NCBI RefSeq assembly: GCF_041222825.1 | Contig: NZ_CP139482.1 | Span: forward strand, 2,387,001 to 2,451,000 | Direction: 5' to 3' | From: Candidatus Thalassolituus haligoni | GTDB taxonomy: Bacteria > Pseudomonadota > Gammaproteobacteria > Pseudomonadales > Oceanobacteraceae | DNA length: 64,000 nt | Part shown: in pieces, positions 19,024 through 27,919 of the stretch | Layout: each line of letters opens with the position of its first letter | Numbering within the stretch: the first letter of the stretch is position 1 | The notes under the pieces: model-generated | What the model was told of the DNA's origin: nothing | The model's input: only the letters and a program-made list of their open reading frames with translations | Databases searched by the model: none | Made by a program: the position numbers and the translations under genes

Positions 19024-20882
19024 TCATCCACTCCCCTATGTTTGCGCAATGTCATCACAAAGACCGTTCCGCCATTTACACCCGATTCCGCAGTCAAACT
19101 GCCCGACAGGGTTTCCAGAATCCGGCGCGATAACGCCAGCCCTATCCCCAACCCTTTACGCTTGGTGGTAAAAAAGGGTTCAAAGATTGTGCTTTGCAGC
19201 TCTTTAGCAATCCCTGGGCCATTGTCGATGACCAGAATCCGGATTTGATCATCACCGTCCTCTACCCGCACCTGCACGCTGGCATCAACGACGCCCTCCA
19301 TCGCTTCCGATGCATTGGTCAGCAAATTGATCAACACCTGCTGTATCTGCACCGGCTCACAGAGAATCATTTGCCCGCTTGGGGGTAATTCCACCTCAAT
19401 TCCGACACCGGCTTTTTTGAGTAACGGTTTCATAATCATCAAGGCAGCATTGATGATTTCGTTCACATCGACCGGGCGCGGGTCGGGAGGCGAGCGACGG
19501 GCAAAAACCTTGAAGCGCGACACAATGGCATGCATGGAGCCAGTAATCTGGAGGATCTCACGCAGGTTATCGGCCACCAGAGTGAAGCGTTCACGAGCCA
19601 GCAATTTTTGGCTGTTTTCGGCGTAGGTTTGCAGTGCCAACAGTGGCTGGTTAAGTTCATGATTGATTCCGGCCGACAGCTCACCCAGCACTGCCAGCTT
19701 GGCGGTCTGGATCAACTGGTTCTGGGTGGTTTCCAGTTCGCTCTGGGTACGCTGATAGTGAGCCACCAGCTGTTTCAGCTCAGCATTGGATTCCGTCAAT
19801 TCCGAGGTCAGGCCGGCGACCCGGCGCTCCAGCTCCAGATTCATGCTATTCACATGGCGCTGAACCTCCGACCGCTTGCGCCAATACAGCCAGAACAACA
19901 CCAGCAGTCCGTACACCAGCGAAAAATAGATGCTGAATTGCAGCGTACGTCGCAGCAATTCCATCCGTGGCATGACCGCAAACAAATGCCAGCCCGCCTC
20001 CCGTACCAACGCTCGCCCGACCAGATAGCGCTGGATCACACCACCAGATACCAGCTGAATATACGCATCATCAAACAGATTCTGATCACTCTCGGGACTG
20101 GTCGCCATCGGCGCAAGAGAGGAATTGCCATAACGATGTGACTGCCGGATAGCCACACGCTGGCTCTCGGGCAAACGATTCAGACTGCGCAGCTGCCAAT
20201 CCTGGTTTGAAGCGGCAAAAATAACCGAATCATAGCCAATCAGAAGAAAATCATGCTGCCTGGCAGCCAGTCGCTCAAAGACAGGTTCCAGCAATATTTT
20301 CACCACCGCCACACCCAGCACCTTGCCATCATCCAGAATCGGGGCAGAGAAATAATAGCCTCGACCTTGGGAAATCAACCCCACCGCATAATAACCGGCA
20401 CTTTCACCCAATACCGCCTGCTGAAAATAAGGCCGGAAAGCAAAGTCATGGCCAACAAAACTGTTCTTACTGGCGTAGTTACTGGCACCCACCACAATAC
20501 CTGCCGGGTTAAGCACAAAAAGAGTATCGCTGCCGAGGCTGCGATTGGTCTGTTGCAGGAAACGATTCAGTTTACCCAGCCCGTCGGGCGTCGGAGCACC
20601 CAGCACCTCCCGCAAGGTACGCAAGTCGGATACCGCATCTGCAATCCCCCGATACTGCTGCAAATGGCTACTGACACTATCCGCCATAACCTTGGCCTCC
20701 TGCGCCAACTCCTGCAGCGCTTCGTCTTCCTGCAACTGCCAAACGGTGGCAACCACCAATACCACGCCCACCAGCCACCCCAGTAGCAACAAGGTCAACG
20801 ACAGCGCAACGGAGCGGTGCGCTTCCAAATCCGCCACCGTTGGCTGAATTCCCGTTGTCAGGGAATCAGTGACCATGCTCAT
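19020..20882 (-). CDS. dctB: C4-dicarboxylate sensor histidine kinase DctB
   Basis: The 620-residue kinase has two transmembrane segments (about residues 24-50 and 310-330) around a periplasmic double-Cache-like sensor domain, then a coiled coil and a HisKA/HATPase core. The phosphorylated histidine lies in G-I-N-H-E-L-N-Q-P-L, the form typical of DctB/NtrB-like kinases. ATP-binding motifs are D-N-G-P-G-I and G-L-G-I-G-L-A-L-S. DctB senses C4-dicarboxylates such as succinate and phosphorylates DctD. The start is taken at M-S-M-V-T-D because GGGGGAG stands upstream. The stop overlaps the dctD start by 4 bp. The kinase is intact although its partner gene carries a stop codon. Confidence 0.92.
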   Translation of the reverse strand: MSMVTDSLTTGIQPTVADLEAHRSVALSLTLLLLGWLVGVVLVVATVWQLQEDEALQELAQEAKVMADSVSSHLQQYRGIADAVSDLRTLREVLGAPTPDGLGKLNRFLQQTNRSLGSDTLFVLNPAGIVVGASNYASKNSFVGHDFAFRPYFQQAVLGESAGYYAVGLISQGRGYYFSAPILDDGKVLGVAVVKILLEPVFERLAARQHDFLLIGYDSVIFAASNQDWQLRSLNRLPESQRVAIRQSHRYGNSSLAPMATSPESDQNLFDDAYIQLVSGGVIQRYLVGRALVREAGWHLFAVMPRMELLRRTLQFSIYFSLVYGLLVLFWLYWRKRSEVQRHVNSMNLELERRVAGLTSELTESNAELKQLVAHYQRTQSELETTQNQLIQTAKLAVLGELSAGINHELNQPLLALQTYAENSQKLLARERFTLVADNLREILQITGSMHAIVSRFKVFARRSPPDPRPVDVNEIINAALMIMKPLLKKAGVGIEVELPPSGQMILCEPVQIQQVLINLLTNASEAMEGVVDASVQVRVEDGDDQIRILVIDNGPGIAKELQSTIFEPFFTTKRKGLGIGLALSRRILETLSGSLTAESGVNGGTVFVMTLRKHRGVDE

Positions 20883-21165
20883 GGGTGTATCTCCCCCCAT
20901 TGACAACATCTCATGCGTATAAGACCACCCTTTTAAAATAAAGAAATCATACCAGCCATTCTTTGTAGCAAATTACCTGCCGTACCCAACGCTACTATCC
21001 GGGCCACTCATCCCGCTCGACCCAAGGTCTCAGGAAACAGACTGACTTTCCTTTCGAACCCCGGCAACAGCGGCATTTTCGTCTTTAATCAGGCCATACC
21101 CACAACCTGTTTGAGCGTCGACGACAGCCTCCAGCGTGCAGATGATCGCAGCCATTTTCAAGATT
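20883..21165. other. Divergent dctB/dctP control region
   Basis: About 280 bp without a gene. It should contain the dctB promoter on the minus strand and the DctD enhancer sites for dctP on the plus strand. I could not identify a convincing pair of palindromic DctD sites by eye. An A/T-rich stretch at 20930-20955 could serve as a bend or IHF site, but no consensus match was found. Confidence 0.4.
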
Positions 21166-21180
21166 GGCATACGGGTTGCT
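21166..21180 (+). promoter_or_regulatory. Sigma-54 (-24/-12) promoter of dctP
   Basis: TGGCAT, five bases, TTGC differs from consensus only at the last base of the -24 box and keeps the GG/GC pair at the right spacing. It lies about 90 bp upstream of the dctP start codon. Confidence 0.8.
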
Positions 21181-21271
21181 AATCACCAGTCGTCTGAAGA
21201 ATTCGTCCTGGACACACCGATATTCCAGAGCATTCAGCACCGCCAATAAAAATTAAGAGTGAGGATCGACC

Positions 21272-22258
21272 ATGAAAACCTTAGTCGCAACTGTGCTGGC
21301 TTGCGCCAGCCTGCTGACATTTAACCAGGCTGCTGCCAAGCCCATCGAAATCAAGTTTTCCCACGTCGTCGCCGAAAACACCCCCAAAGGCCAGATGGCG
21401 CTGAAGTTCAAAGAACTCGCAGAAGCCGCTTTGCCCGGCCAGATCGACGTCAAGGTATACCCTAATTCCCAGCTGTTCACCGACTCTACCGTGTTGCAGG
21501 CCATGCAGCTCGGTGACGTTGAATTGGCCGCCCCAGCGCTGTCCAAGTTCCAGAAGTACACCGACCAGCTGCAACTGTTCGACCTGCCATTCCTGTTCAA
21601 GGACATCGAAGCCGTCGACCGTTTTCAACAAGGCCCGGAAGGCCAGAAATTGCTGAAATCCATGGAAAGCAAATTGCTGGTTGGCCTCGGCTACTTGCAC
21701 AACGGCATGAAGCAACTGACCGACAACTCCCCGATTCGCGTTCCTGCGGATATTTCCGGCAAGAAGTACCGCATCATGACCTCCGACGTTTTGCAGGCAC
21801 AGTTTGAAGCCGTACAGGCAATCCCGCTGAAAAAACCATTCTCGGAAGTATTTACCCTGCTGCAAACCAAAGCGATTGATGGTCAGGAAAACACCTGGTC
21901 CAACACCTATTCGAAAAAATTCTTTGAAGTGCAGAAGTACGCCACCGAAACCAACCATGGCGTACTGGATTACATGGTCGTGACTTCTGCCGAGTTCTGG
22001 TACGGCCTGCCAGATGACGTTCGTACCAAGCTGAAAACCGCGATGGACGAAGCCATTGCCCACGGTAACCGTATCGCCCTGAAAAAGGGTGCAGAAGACC
22101 GCCAGAAAATTATCGACTCCGGCAAAACCGAAATACTGACCATCACCGAAGCAGAACGCCAGCAATGGGTTAACGCCATGAAACCCGTCTGGAAAATGTT
22201 TGCCGACGAAATTGGTCCAGATCTGATTGGCGCCGCCCTGGAAGCCAACAACCCGTAA
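21272..22258 (+). CDS. dctP: TRAP transporter C4-dicarboxylate-binding protein DctP
   Basis: The 328-residue periplasmic solute receptor has a signal peptide ending near A-A-A-K at residue ~23. DctP motifs follow: I-K-F-S-H-V-V-A-E-N-T-P-K-G, V-Y-P-N-S-Q-L-F, A-A-P-A-L-S-K-F and the specificity helix region G-Q-E-N-T-W-S-N-T-Y-S-K-K-F. The conserved arginine that binds a substrate carboxylate lies in the K-K-Y-R-I-M segment. It delivers succinate, malate or fumarate to DctQM. A ribosome binding site (GTGAGGA) is present. The gene is separated from dctQM and instead leads a transcript with a porin gene. Confidence 0.93.
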   Translation: MKTLVATVLACASLLTFNQAAAKPIEIKFSHVVAENTPKGQMALKFKELAEAALPGQIDVKVYPNSQLFTDSTVLQAMQLGDVELAAPALSKFQKYTDQLQLFDLPFLFKDIEAVDRFQQGPEGQKLLKSMESKLLVGLGYLHNGMKQLTDNSPIRVPADISGKKYRIMTSDVLQAQFEAVQAIPLKKPFSEVFTLLQTKAIDGQENTWSNTYSKKFFEVQKYATETNHGVLDYMVVTSAEFWYGLPDDVRTKLKTAMDEAIAHGNRIALKKGAEDRQKIIDSGKTEILTITEAERQQWVNAMKPVWKMFADEIGPDLIGAALEANNP

Positions 22259-22282
22259 TTCTCCCCGCTTTTTCTCCTCCAA

Positions 22283-22320
22283 AGCCCCTTACTGGTCTTG
22301 AACGTTCAAGGCCAGGGGCT
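22283..22320 (+). other. Intercistronic hairpin between dctP and porin
   Basis: A 14-bp perfect palindrome (CTTGAACGTTCAAG, 22297-22310) is extended by outer pairing of AGCCCC (22283-22288) with GGGGCT (22315-22320). No T-run follows, so it is not a typical terminator. It may stabilise the dctP message or lower read-through to the porin. Confidence 0.6.
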
Positions 22321-22381
22321 AGGTACAGCCATCAAAACGAAGACTGGCCACAAGGCCAATAACAATAAAGAGAGCAAAATA

Positions 22382-23299
22382 ATGACATTGACCAGGACTG
22401 CAACCGCCATCTCCCTGAGCCTGCTGGCAACAGCCGCAATCGCTGCCGAGCCCAAAGTAGATGTCTACGGCTCCGTGCGCCTTGCTCTGGACAAGGAAGA
22501 CAGCGCCATGAGCAGCGACGACAAATTGACTCGTTTTGGCATCAAGGCCAGTAGCGACATCGGTCACGGCCTGACCGCCGTAGGTGGCATTGAATACGGC
22601 GTCGACTTCGAGCAAAAATCAGCACCCACCCTGCGTTTAGGCTATGTCGGTGTCAAAGGTGCGTTGGGCGAGCTGTACCATGGATCGCAGACAACCGTCT
22701 GGCACAAATTTGTCCGTGGTGCCTACTTCAGCAACGGTTCGGATTCCCTGCGCATGTACACAATTCGCGACGACGGCCTGACCCAATACTACTATAAAGG
22801 TAATGGCTTCACGCTTGGATTAGGTGTCCAGACCGAAGATAAGGACGGTAACAATATCGACACCGTCCAGGCTGGTGGTGAATACAAAATCGGCGGATTC
22901 AAGGGCCAGATTGCACTGGTTAAAGACAAAAATGGCGACAATAACGGACAAATCCTGGGCGCACGCGTCTGGTACACTCTGGATGAAATGACCTTGTCTG
23001 CGTTCACTCACCGCGCCAGTGACTCGTTCGATTACAAAAGCAGCAACCTGTGTAGCGGCGAGAAAACATCGACCAACGGTGTTTACGGTGCTTACAAGAC
23101 CGGTGTTCACAAAATTCATGCCCGCTTCGCCGTCAATAAATGTGACCAATCCGGTGACAAGGCTTCAAGAAAAATTGAATACGTCAATGCACTGGATAAG
23201 CAATTTCAGGTTTGGGTAGCCCTGGAAAAACTGGATACCAGCCGCACAACCAACGACGCGGTGACCAAAACAGAACTCGGCGTACGCTACGACTTCTGA
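22382..23299 (+). CDS. Outer membrane porin (general porin family)
   Basis: The 305-residue protein has a signal peptide cut after A-I-A-A and begins the mature chain E-P-K-V-D-V-Y-G-S-V-R-L-A, the classic first strand of trimeric general porins. Alternating amphipathic strands continue to the C-terminal aromatic residue F (…G-V-R-Y-D-F), the BAM recognition signal. Family members form water-filled channels for small solutes. The start codon at 22382 follows AAGAGAG; the frame extends upstream but without a signal sequence. Its place 120 bp after dctP, past a hairpin and before a terminator, suggests co-expression with dicarboxylate uptake. Confidence 0.85.
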   Translation: MTLTRTATAISLSLLATAAIAAEPKVDVYGSVRLALDKEDSAMSSDDKLTRFGIKASSDIGHGLTAVGGIEYGVDFEQKSAPTLRLGYVGVKGALGELYHGSQTTVWHKFVRGAYFSNGSDSLRMYTIRDDGLTQYYYKGNGFTLGLGVQTEDKDGNNIDTVQAGGEYKIGGFKGQIALVKDKNGDNNGQILGARVWYTLDEMTLSAFTHRASDSFDYKSSNLCSGEKTSTNGVYGAYKTGVHKIHARFAVNKCDQSGDKASRKIEYVNALDKQFQVWVALEKLDTSRTTNDAVTKTELGVRYDF

Positions 23300-23415
23300 G
23301 TCAGCACAAGACCTTTACAACCCGCGACTCCCAGTAGTAATACGGATACGGAGAGCACTTAAGACCAGTGTTGTATGGGCCTAAATGACCCAATAAAATA
23401 TGCTAGTATGCCAAG

Positions 23416-23441
23416 GCCCGCTCTAATGGAGTGGGCTTTTT
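23416..23441 (+). terminator. Rho-independent terminator downstream of the porin
   Basis: An 8-bp stem (23416-23423 with 23429-23436, one G-T pair) is followed by TTTTT. It closes the dctP-porin transcript and precedes the DUF2057 gene. Confidence 0.88.
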
Positions 23442-23595
23442 GGTCTTTGACGCTGACGGCTTGCCGCCCTGCCATCATGACTTCAACGATGATCAGCAAC
23501 CATCATGGTCAAGCAACACGGCCAAGCAACACGGCCACAGAATCATAGCCATAGCCAGAAACTTACCTAAACCCGGAAATAAAGATTTCGTACTG

Positions 23596-24183
23596 ATGAA
23601 AAGCCTGCAAGCCCTATTTGTTGCACTGACCTCCCTGCTTTGGGCCTGTTCAGTCTCTTCGGTTCAACCCGCAAACGACCTCACCACACTGGGTCAGGGC
23701 AACGTAGAAGTGATTGTGCCATCGACCCTGCGTGTGCTCGCCATTAACGGCCAGAACGTGGATTCACCCAGCCTGTACACTGGCCAATACCGACTGTTAT
23801 TGACCGAAGGCAGCCAGAGAATTGTGGTGCAATACGAAGAAAACTGGAACACCCCGGATGAGTCCGGCTACCTGATTCGCTGGCAACCCGTCGCTATCGA
23901 CAATGATTTCCGCGCCGGTCAACGTTATGTATTAACCCATGCCCCCGTACGTGACCGCGATCAGGCCGAAGAGCTGCAAACCAAATCCCCCATTTGGCTG
24001 ATTGGTGGTAGCCACAAGATTACCGGCCAGCCCGTGGTCGAAAAAGAACAGAAAGTCGCCTACGTCGCAGTCAAAGACAAGACCGGTACGGTTACTCGAC
24101 TGGAACAGCTGCAGGATATCTGGAATGCCAGCAGTGATAGCGACAAGGCCGCGTTTCATCAATGGCTGCAAGAGCAACACTGA
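23596..24183 (+). CDS. DUF2057 (YccT/UPF0319) family exported protein
   Basis: The 195-residue product has a signal sequence with L-L-W-A-C-S near residue 18, which may be a non-canonical lipobox. DUF2057 features follow: V-I-V-P-S-T-L-R-V-L-A-I-N-G, Y-R-L-L-L-T-E-G-S-Q-R-I-V-V-Q-Y-E-E-N-W and F-R-A-G-Q-R-Y-V-L. The family is periplasmic or membrane-associated and of unknown role; E. coli YccT has been linked to curli control. The ATG at 23596 is chosen because it opens the signal sequence; the frame continues about 55 codons upstream into the terminator area, which is not coding. Confidence 0.75.
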   Translation: MKSLQALFVALTSLLWACSVSSVQPANDLTTLGQGNVEVIVPSTLRVLAINGQNVDSPSLYTGQYRLLLTEGSQRIVVQYEENWNTPDESGYLIRWQPVAIDNDFRAGQRYVLTHAPVRDRDQAEELQTKSPIWLIGGSHKITGQPVVEKEQKVAYVAVKDKTGTVTRLEQLQDIWNASSDSDKAAFHQWLQEQH

Positions 24184-24190
24184 AGCGATT

Positions 24191-25420
24191 TCACCGCCCC
24201 AGCCCCATCGACTTCACCGACAACAGCCAGTGTTGCCAGCGCTCGCTGGCCGATGTCGGCGTATGAATCCTGTTATCGCCCTCCATCTGCTGATTCGCCA
24301 CCAACCACGGCCGCAGCGTTAATTCAGGCTGCGGCTGAGCCAACAACGGAATCAGACGCCGCCCCGCAGCAGCCATATCGCCGGGGGGATACCGACACAA
24401 CGGCGGATACTGCTCGCGATAACACAACGCATCCGGCACCAACGGAATGGCTCCCAGCGCCGCAGCCTCCAGCACCGACACACCCTGAAATTCATGAATC
24501 GCCGTACTGACCACCACATCCGCCTGCGTCAGCCAGCCAATATACTCCTCCCGGCTGACACGACCATCGACACGAATGACATCCCCAAAGCGCTGACGAA
24601 TGGCTGTTAGCGCCGCCGGAATCTGTTTCGGTCGCGGCCCCAGTAACGCCAGCCGAAAGCCAACTCCCAGATCATTCAATTCCAGCAGCAGCGCCAGAAA
24701 GTCCTCCGGCTGCTTGTCATACTCCCAGCGATGATTCCACAACAGTAATGGCTCACGGGTTAATACGCCGGAATAAGATAACGGTATAAAACTGTCTGTA
24801 TTAGGAACGCCCTCTACCAGTCCTGATGGCTCAGCGTCGTCAGCGGTCTTGACTGCAATGGGAGACCGAGCCGTTGCCGTTACTGTCACAGGAGTCCTCA
24901 CTGGCACCGGTAACCAACGGCATTTCCCCTCCAGCCGAGCACGAATCCCCACCGGCAACTGATCCGGCAGCCGCTTGATCAGGGCATCAACGCCATCGAG
25001 AAAGCTGTACTGATTAAAACGGGAGTTAAACAGCAATTCATCTGCGGCCAAGGCCCCATACAGCTGCACCATCAAGGGATCAACCGAGCTGTGCTGCCCG
25101 GCAGCTACCGGATAGGCGAACTGGTTTTCATGGAAATAATAGCTGCAAGGAACATCAGCCAAGGCCGGGAACAACCCCTTGATGGTGGCGATATCTACCA
25201 TACTGGTAGCAAGAATCCGCTCTGGTTGCCAGCCGTCCAGCACCCGAGACAAGGCATCCAGCCACGACAACGGATTACCGCGAATACGCCAACGAAAATA
25301 ACGACCGGGCAACTCCAGTACTTGCCAGTCAGCGTCGAGATCCGTCTGTAACCAGTCCGACCAGTAACCATGACTGTCAGAACGATAAGCAGATAACAAC
25401 AGGATTTTTGGGCGTGCCAT
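24191..25420 (-). CDS. DUF3524 glycosyltransferase (tRNA-queuosine mannosyltransferase / GTDC1-like)
   Basis: The 409-residue GT-B type protein starts M-A-R-P-K-I-L-L-L-S-A-Y-R-S-D-S-H-G-Y-W. It contains S-Y-Y-F-H-E-N-Q-F-A-Y-P, the hallmark of the DUF3524 N-terminal domain (about residues 5-175). A C-terminal GT4-like half has L-W-N-H-R-W-E-Y-D-K and E-F-Q-G-V-S-V-L-E-A-A-A-L-G. The animal member QTMAN adds mannose to queuosine in tRNA-Asp. Bacterial members share the fold but most are uncharacterised, so the acceptor is inferred. An insertion rich in Thr, Val and Ala near residues 185-215 is not part of the usual core. It converges on the DUF2057 gene. Confidence 0.75.
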   Translation of the reverse strand: MARPKILLLSAYRSDSHGYWSDWLQTDLDADWQVLELPGRYFRWRIRGNPLSWLDALSRVLDGWQPERILATSMVDIATIKGLFPALADVPCSYYFHENQFAYPVAAGQHSSVDPLMVQLYGALAADELLFNSRFNQYSFLDGVDALIKRLPDQLPVGIRARLEGKCRWLPVPVRTPVTVTATARSPIAVKTADDAEPSGLVEGVPNTDSFIPLSYSGVLTREPLLLWNHRWEYDKQPEDFLALLLELNDLGVGFRLALLGPRPKQIPAALTAIRQRFGDVIRVDGRVSREEYIGWLTQADVVVSTAIHEFQGVSVLEAAALGAIPLVPDALCYREQYPPLCRYPPGDMAAAGRRLIPLLAQPQPELTLRPWLVANQQMEGDNRIHTPTSASERWQHWLLSVKSMGLGR

Positions 25421-25462
25421 AACCATCACCAGCAACTCGCCTGGAATCAAGGCAACGCCAGG

Positions 25463-26035
25463 TCAATGGCCAGAGGATAATTGATCCAGTTCGGTTCGAT
25501 AAGCAGCGATGCTGTTATTCAACACCTCCCGTTCATCATCAAACCCTGCCTTTTTAGCGATAATCTGATCATTCACCTGCTGACGACGATTATTGGCATT
25601 ATTACCAGCAATACCATCGCGGGTTTGCTCCAGCGGCGTTAACACCTCCGCCTGACGCTGCGACAGTTGCGTCAACGCCTGCTGCGCCTGCGCCAGCTTA
25701 CGCTGCAACTCGATACGACGGTTGTTGGTGGTCATCTCCTGCAAACCCTGATTGTCGACACTGATACTGCGCTCCCCGGCGTCTGCCGCAGCAGGCGACA
25801 GCGATGCACCGGTATTCGCCGGGACTTCATAATGTTGCGACTGCGACGATGGATAACCAGCCGGACAAGGGGTCTGCGAAAACAGCTTTTTGCCGTTGGC
25901 ATCGGTGCACACATAATATTCTCCCGCCCATAACGCTTGAGACAGCAGCAACAAAATGACAACCCTGGCGACCCCAGTAGCACAGGCCCGCAAACAGCAG
26001 AACACCCGCTTACCCAACACCATAACCGCTTCCAT
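25463..26035 (-). CDS. DUF4124-domain exported protein with coiled coil
   Basis: The 190-residue protein has a signal sequence of about 34 residues ending A-L-W-A-G. A DUF4124 module follows: Y-Y-V-C-T-D-A-N-G-K-K-L-F-S-Q-T-P-C-P, with two cysteines likely forming a disulfide. The second half (about 90-190) is Gln/Leu/Glu-rich and reads as a coiled coil. DUF4124 proteins are common in proteobacteria with no known function. The start M-E-A-V-M is preferred because GAGGA lies upstream at good distance. It may be co-transcribed with the DUF3524 gene that begins 42 bp further on. Confidence 0.7.
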   Translation of the reverse strand: MEAVMVLGKRVFCCLRACATGVARVVILLLLSQALWAGEYYVCTDANGKKLFSQTPCPAGYPSSQSQHYEVPANTGASLSPAAADAGERSISVDNQGLQEMTTNNRRIELQRKLAQAQQALTQLSQRQAEVLTPLEQTRDGIAGNNANNRRQQVNDQIIAKKAGFDDEREVLNNSIAAYRTELDQLSSGH

Positions 26036-26192
26036 GACACATCCTCTTTTCTGCAAAACACATTGCTGGCATCCGGCGGCTGCATAACCATGACGACGGC
26101 GTTGCGGTCAGGTAAACTGACGGACTTTTTTCGAACCAGGGCCAGTAACTGCCCTTTCTCGGCCCTTATTCTCGGCTTTTCAGAGGCGACGC

Positions 26193-27611
26193 ATGACAGA
26201 CCACTCCGACATCACGACTTCCGTAACCCCATCTTCCGGCTCCGGCACTGCTGGCAGCAGCGGTAAAGTCGGGTTCGTCAGCCTCGGGTGCCCGAAAGCG
26301 CTGGTCGACTCCGAGCGCATTCTGACCCAACTGCGAATGGATAACTACGACGTGGTCAACAGCTACGACGATGCCGACGTGGTCGTGGTCAACACCTGTG
26401 GTTTTATCGACGACGCCAAACAGGAATCTCTGGAAGCCATTCGCGAAGCCATGGCGGCTAACGGCAAGGTGATTGTGACCGGCTGCATGGGCAAGGGTAA
26501 AGATGCCGACACCATTCGCGAGCAAAACCCCAACATTCTTGCCATCACCGGCCCCCAAGCCTACGAAGAAGTGATGACCGCCGTGCACCAATGGGTGCCA
26601 CCGCTAAAAAGGGAACACGATCCCTTCTCCGACCTGGTGCCTCCCCAAGGCGTCAAGCTGACCCCGCGCCACTACTCGTACCTGAAAATATCGGAAGGCT
26701 GCAACCACGGCTGCACCTTCTGTATCATCCCAGACATGCGCGGCAAACACGTCTCACGCCCGATAGGCGATGTACTGGATGAAGCCAAACGCCTGGTAGA
26801 TGCCGGTACCCGTGAAATTCTGGTGATCTCACAAGACACTTCCGCCTACGGCGTTGATCGCAAATACCGCACCGACTTCTGGAACGGCAAACCGGTTAAA
26901 ACCAAGCTATACGACCTCTGTAACGAACTCGGTAACCTGGGTGCCTGGGTCCGTCTGCACTACGTTTACCCTTACCCCAACGTGGACGACGTATTACCAC
27001 TCATGGTCGAAGGCAAAATCCTGCCATACCTGGATATTCCCTTCCAGCACGCCAGCCCACGTATTCTGAAGCTGATGAAACGTCCGGCCCACGCCGAAAA
27101 CACTCTGGAACGAATCAAAAAATGGCGTGAGATGGTGCCAGAACTGGTGATCCGCTCCACCTTCGTGGTGGGCTTCCCTGGCGAAACCGAAGAAGATTTC
27201 CAGATGCTGATCGACTGGCTCGAAGAAGCCGAACTCGACCGCGTCGGCTGTTTCAAATACAGCCCGGTCGACGGCGCCAAAGCCAACGACCTGCCAGACC
27301 ACGTTGCACCCGAGATTCAGCAACAACGCTACGACCGCTTTATGCAAACCCAGCAAACCATCAGCACGCGCAAACTGTCCCGCAAAATAGGCCAGCGTAT
27401 GGCGGTGATTATTGACGAAATCGACGACGAAGGCGCTGTTGGCCGCACCATGGGCGACGCACCCAACATCGACGGCATGGTGTACCTGAACGAATTCCAC
27501 GAATGCGCACCGGGCGACATCATCGAAGTAGAAATTGAGCACGCCGATGAATACGACCTGTGGGCATCGCCAGTCATGGAAGCTCCGCAAAGTCAGCTCG
27601 ACGACGAATAA
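26193..27611 (+). CDS. rimO: Ribosomal protein S12 methylthiotransferase RimO
   Basis: RimO adds a methylthio group to the conserved aspartate of ribosomal protein S12. The 472-residue protein shows the N-terminal UPF0004 domain with cysteines in V-S-L-G-C-P-K, N-T-C-G-F-I-D and V-T-G-C-M-G, which hold one 4Fe-4S cluster. The radical SAM motif follows in [13 protein letters not shown], then a C-terminal TRAM domain. The first ~22 residues (Thr/Ser/Gly-rich) are longer than in E. coli. AGAGG lies 9 bp before the ATG. It appears to be monocistronic. Confidence 0.96.
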   Translation: MTDHSDITTSVTPSSGSGTAGSSGKVGFVSLGCPKALVDSERILTQLRMDNYDVVNSYDDADVVVVNTCGFIDDAKQESLEAIREAMAANGKVIVTGCMGKGKDADTIREQNPNILAITGPQAYEEVMTAVHQWVPPLKREHDPFSDLVPPQGVKLTPRHYSYLKISEGCNHGCTFCIIPDMRGKHVSRPIGDVLDEAKRLVDAGTREILVISQDTSAYGVDRKYRTDFWNGKPVKTKLYDLCNELGNLGAWVRLHYVYPYPNVDDVLPLMVEGKILPYLDIPFQHASPRILKLMKRPAHAENTLERIKKWREMVPELVIRSTFVVGFPGETEEDFQMLIDWLEEAELDRVGCFKYSPVDGAKANDLPDHVAPEIQQQRYDRFMQTQQTISTRKLSRKIGQRMAVIIDEIDDEGAVGRTMGDAPNIDGMVYLNEFHECAPGDIIEVEIEHADEYDLWASPVMEAPQSQLDDE

Positions 27612-27708
27612 GCCCGCCGGGAGTGTGGTCGCTGGCCCGCTCCTTTCTTCCGTCCCCCCGAAAATTCCGCACAGCTGCAGCAAACAAAACGACCGAGTCA
27701 TTCAGCAT

Positions 27709-27724
27709 TGTTGTTTTCGACACA
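27709..27724 (+). promoter_or_regulatory. NifA upstream activator sequence for the flavodoxin gene
   Basis: TGT, ten bases, ACA is an exact match to the NifA binding consensus. It lies 155 bp upstream of a -24/-12 promoter, within the range used by NifA. The short motif can occur by chance, but its pairing with a sigma-54 promoter and a nif-type gene supports it. Confidence 0.65.
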
Positions 27725-27863
27725 AAATCCGGTCAGCTACCACACATTTTAACCACGGTGGACGCCAACCATTCGGCCCGGTGCCCAACCACCGCCTGAA
27801 TCCAGGCCGCCTGACATCAGACTTCAAGCCCAAACAATCGCGGTAGCCGGTTATTAGCCGGTC

Positions 27864-27879
27864 TGGTTTTAATTTTGCA
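27864..27879 (+). promoter_or_regulatory. Sigma-54 (-24/-12) promoter of the flavodoxin gene
   Basis: TGGTTT, five bases, TTGCA keeps the invariant GG and GC at exactly 10 bp spacing, with the preferred TTGCA at -12. It ends about 41 bp upstream of the ATG. Confidence 0.7.
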
Positions 27880-27919
27880 ATGGTCATCTCATCGAAGCGT
27901 TTAGCAAAGGCATCATGAT

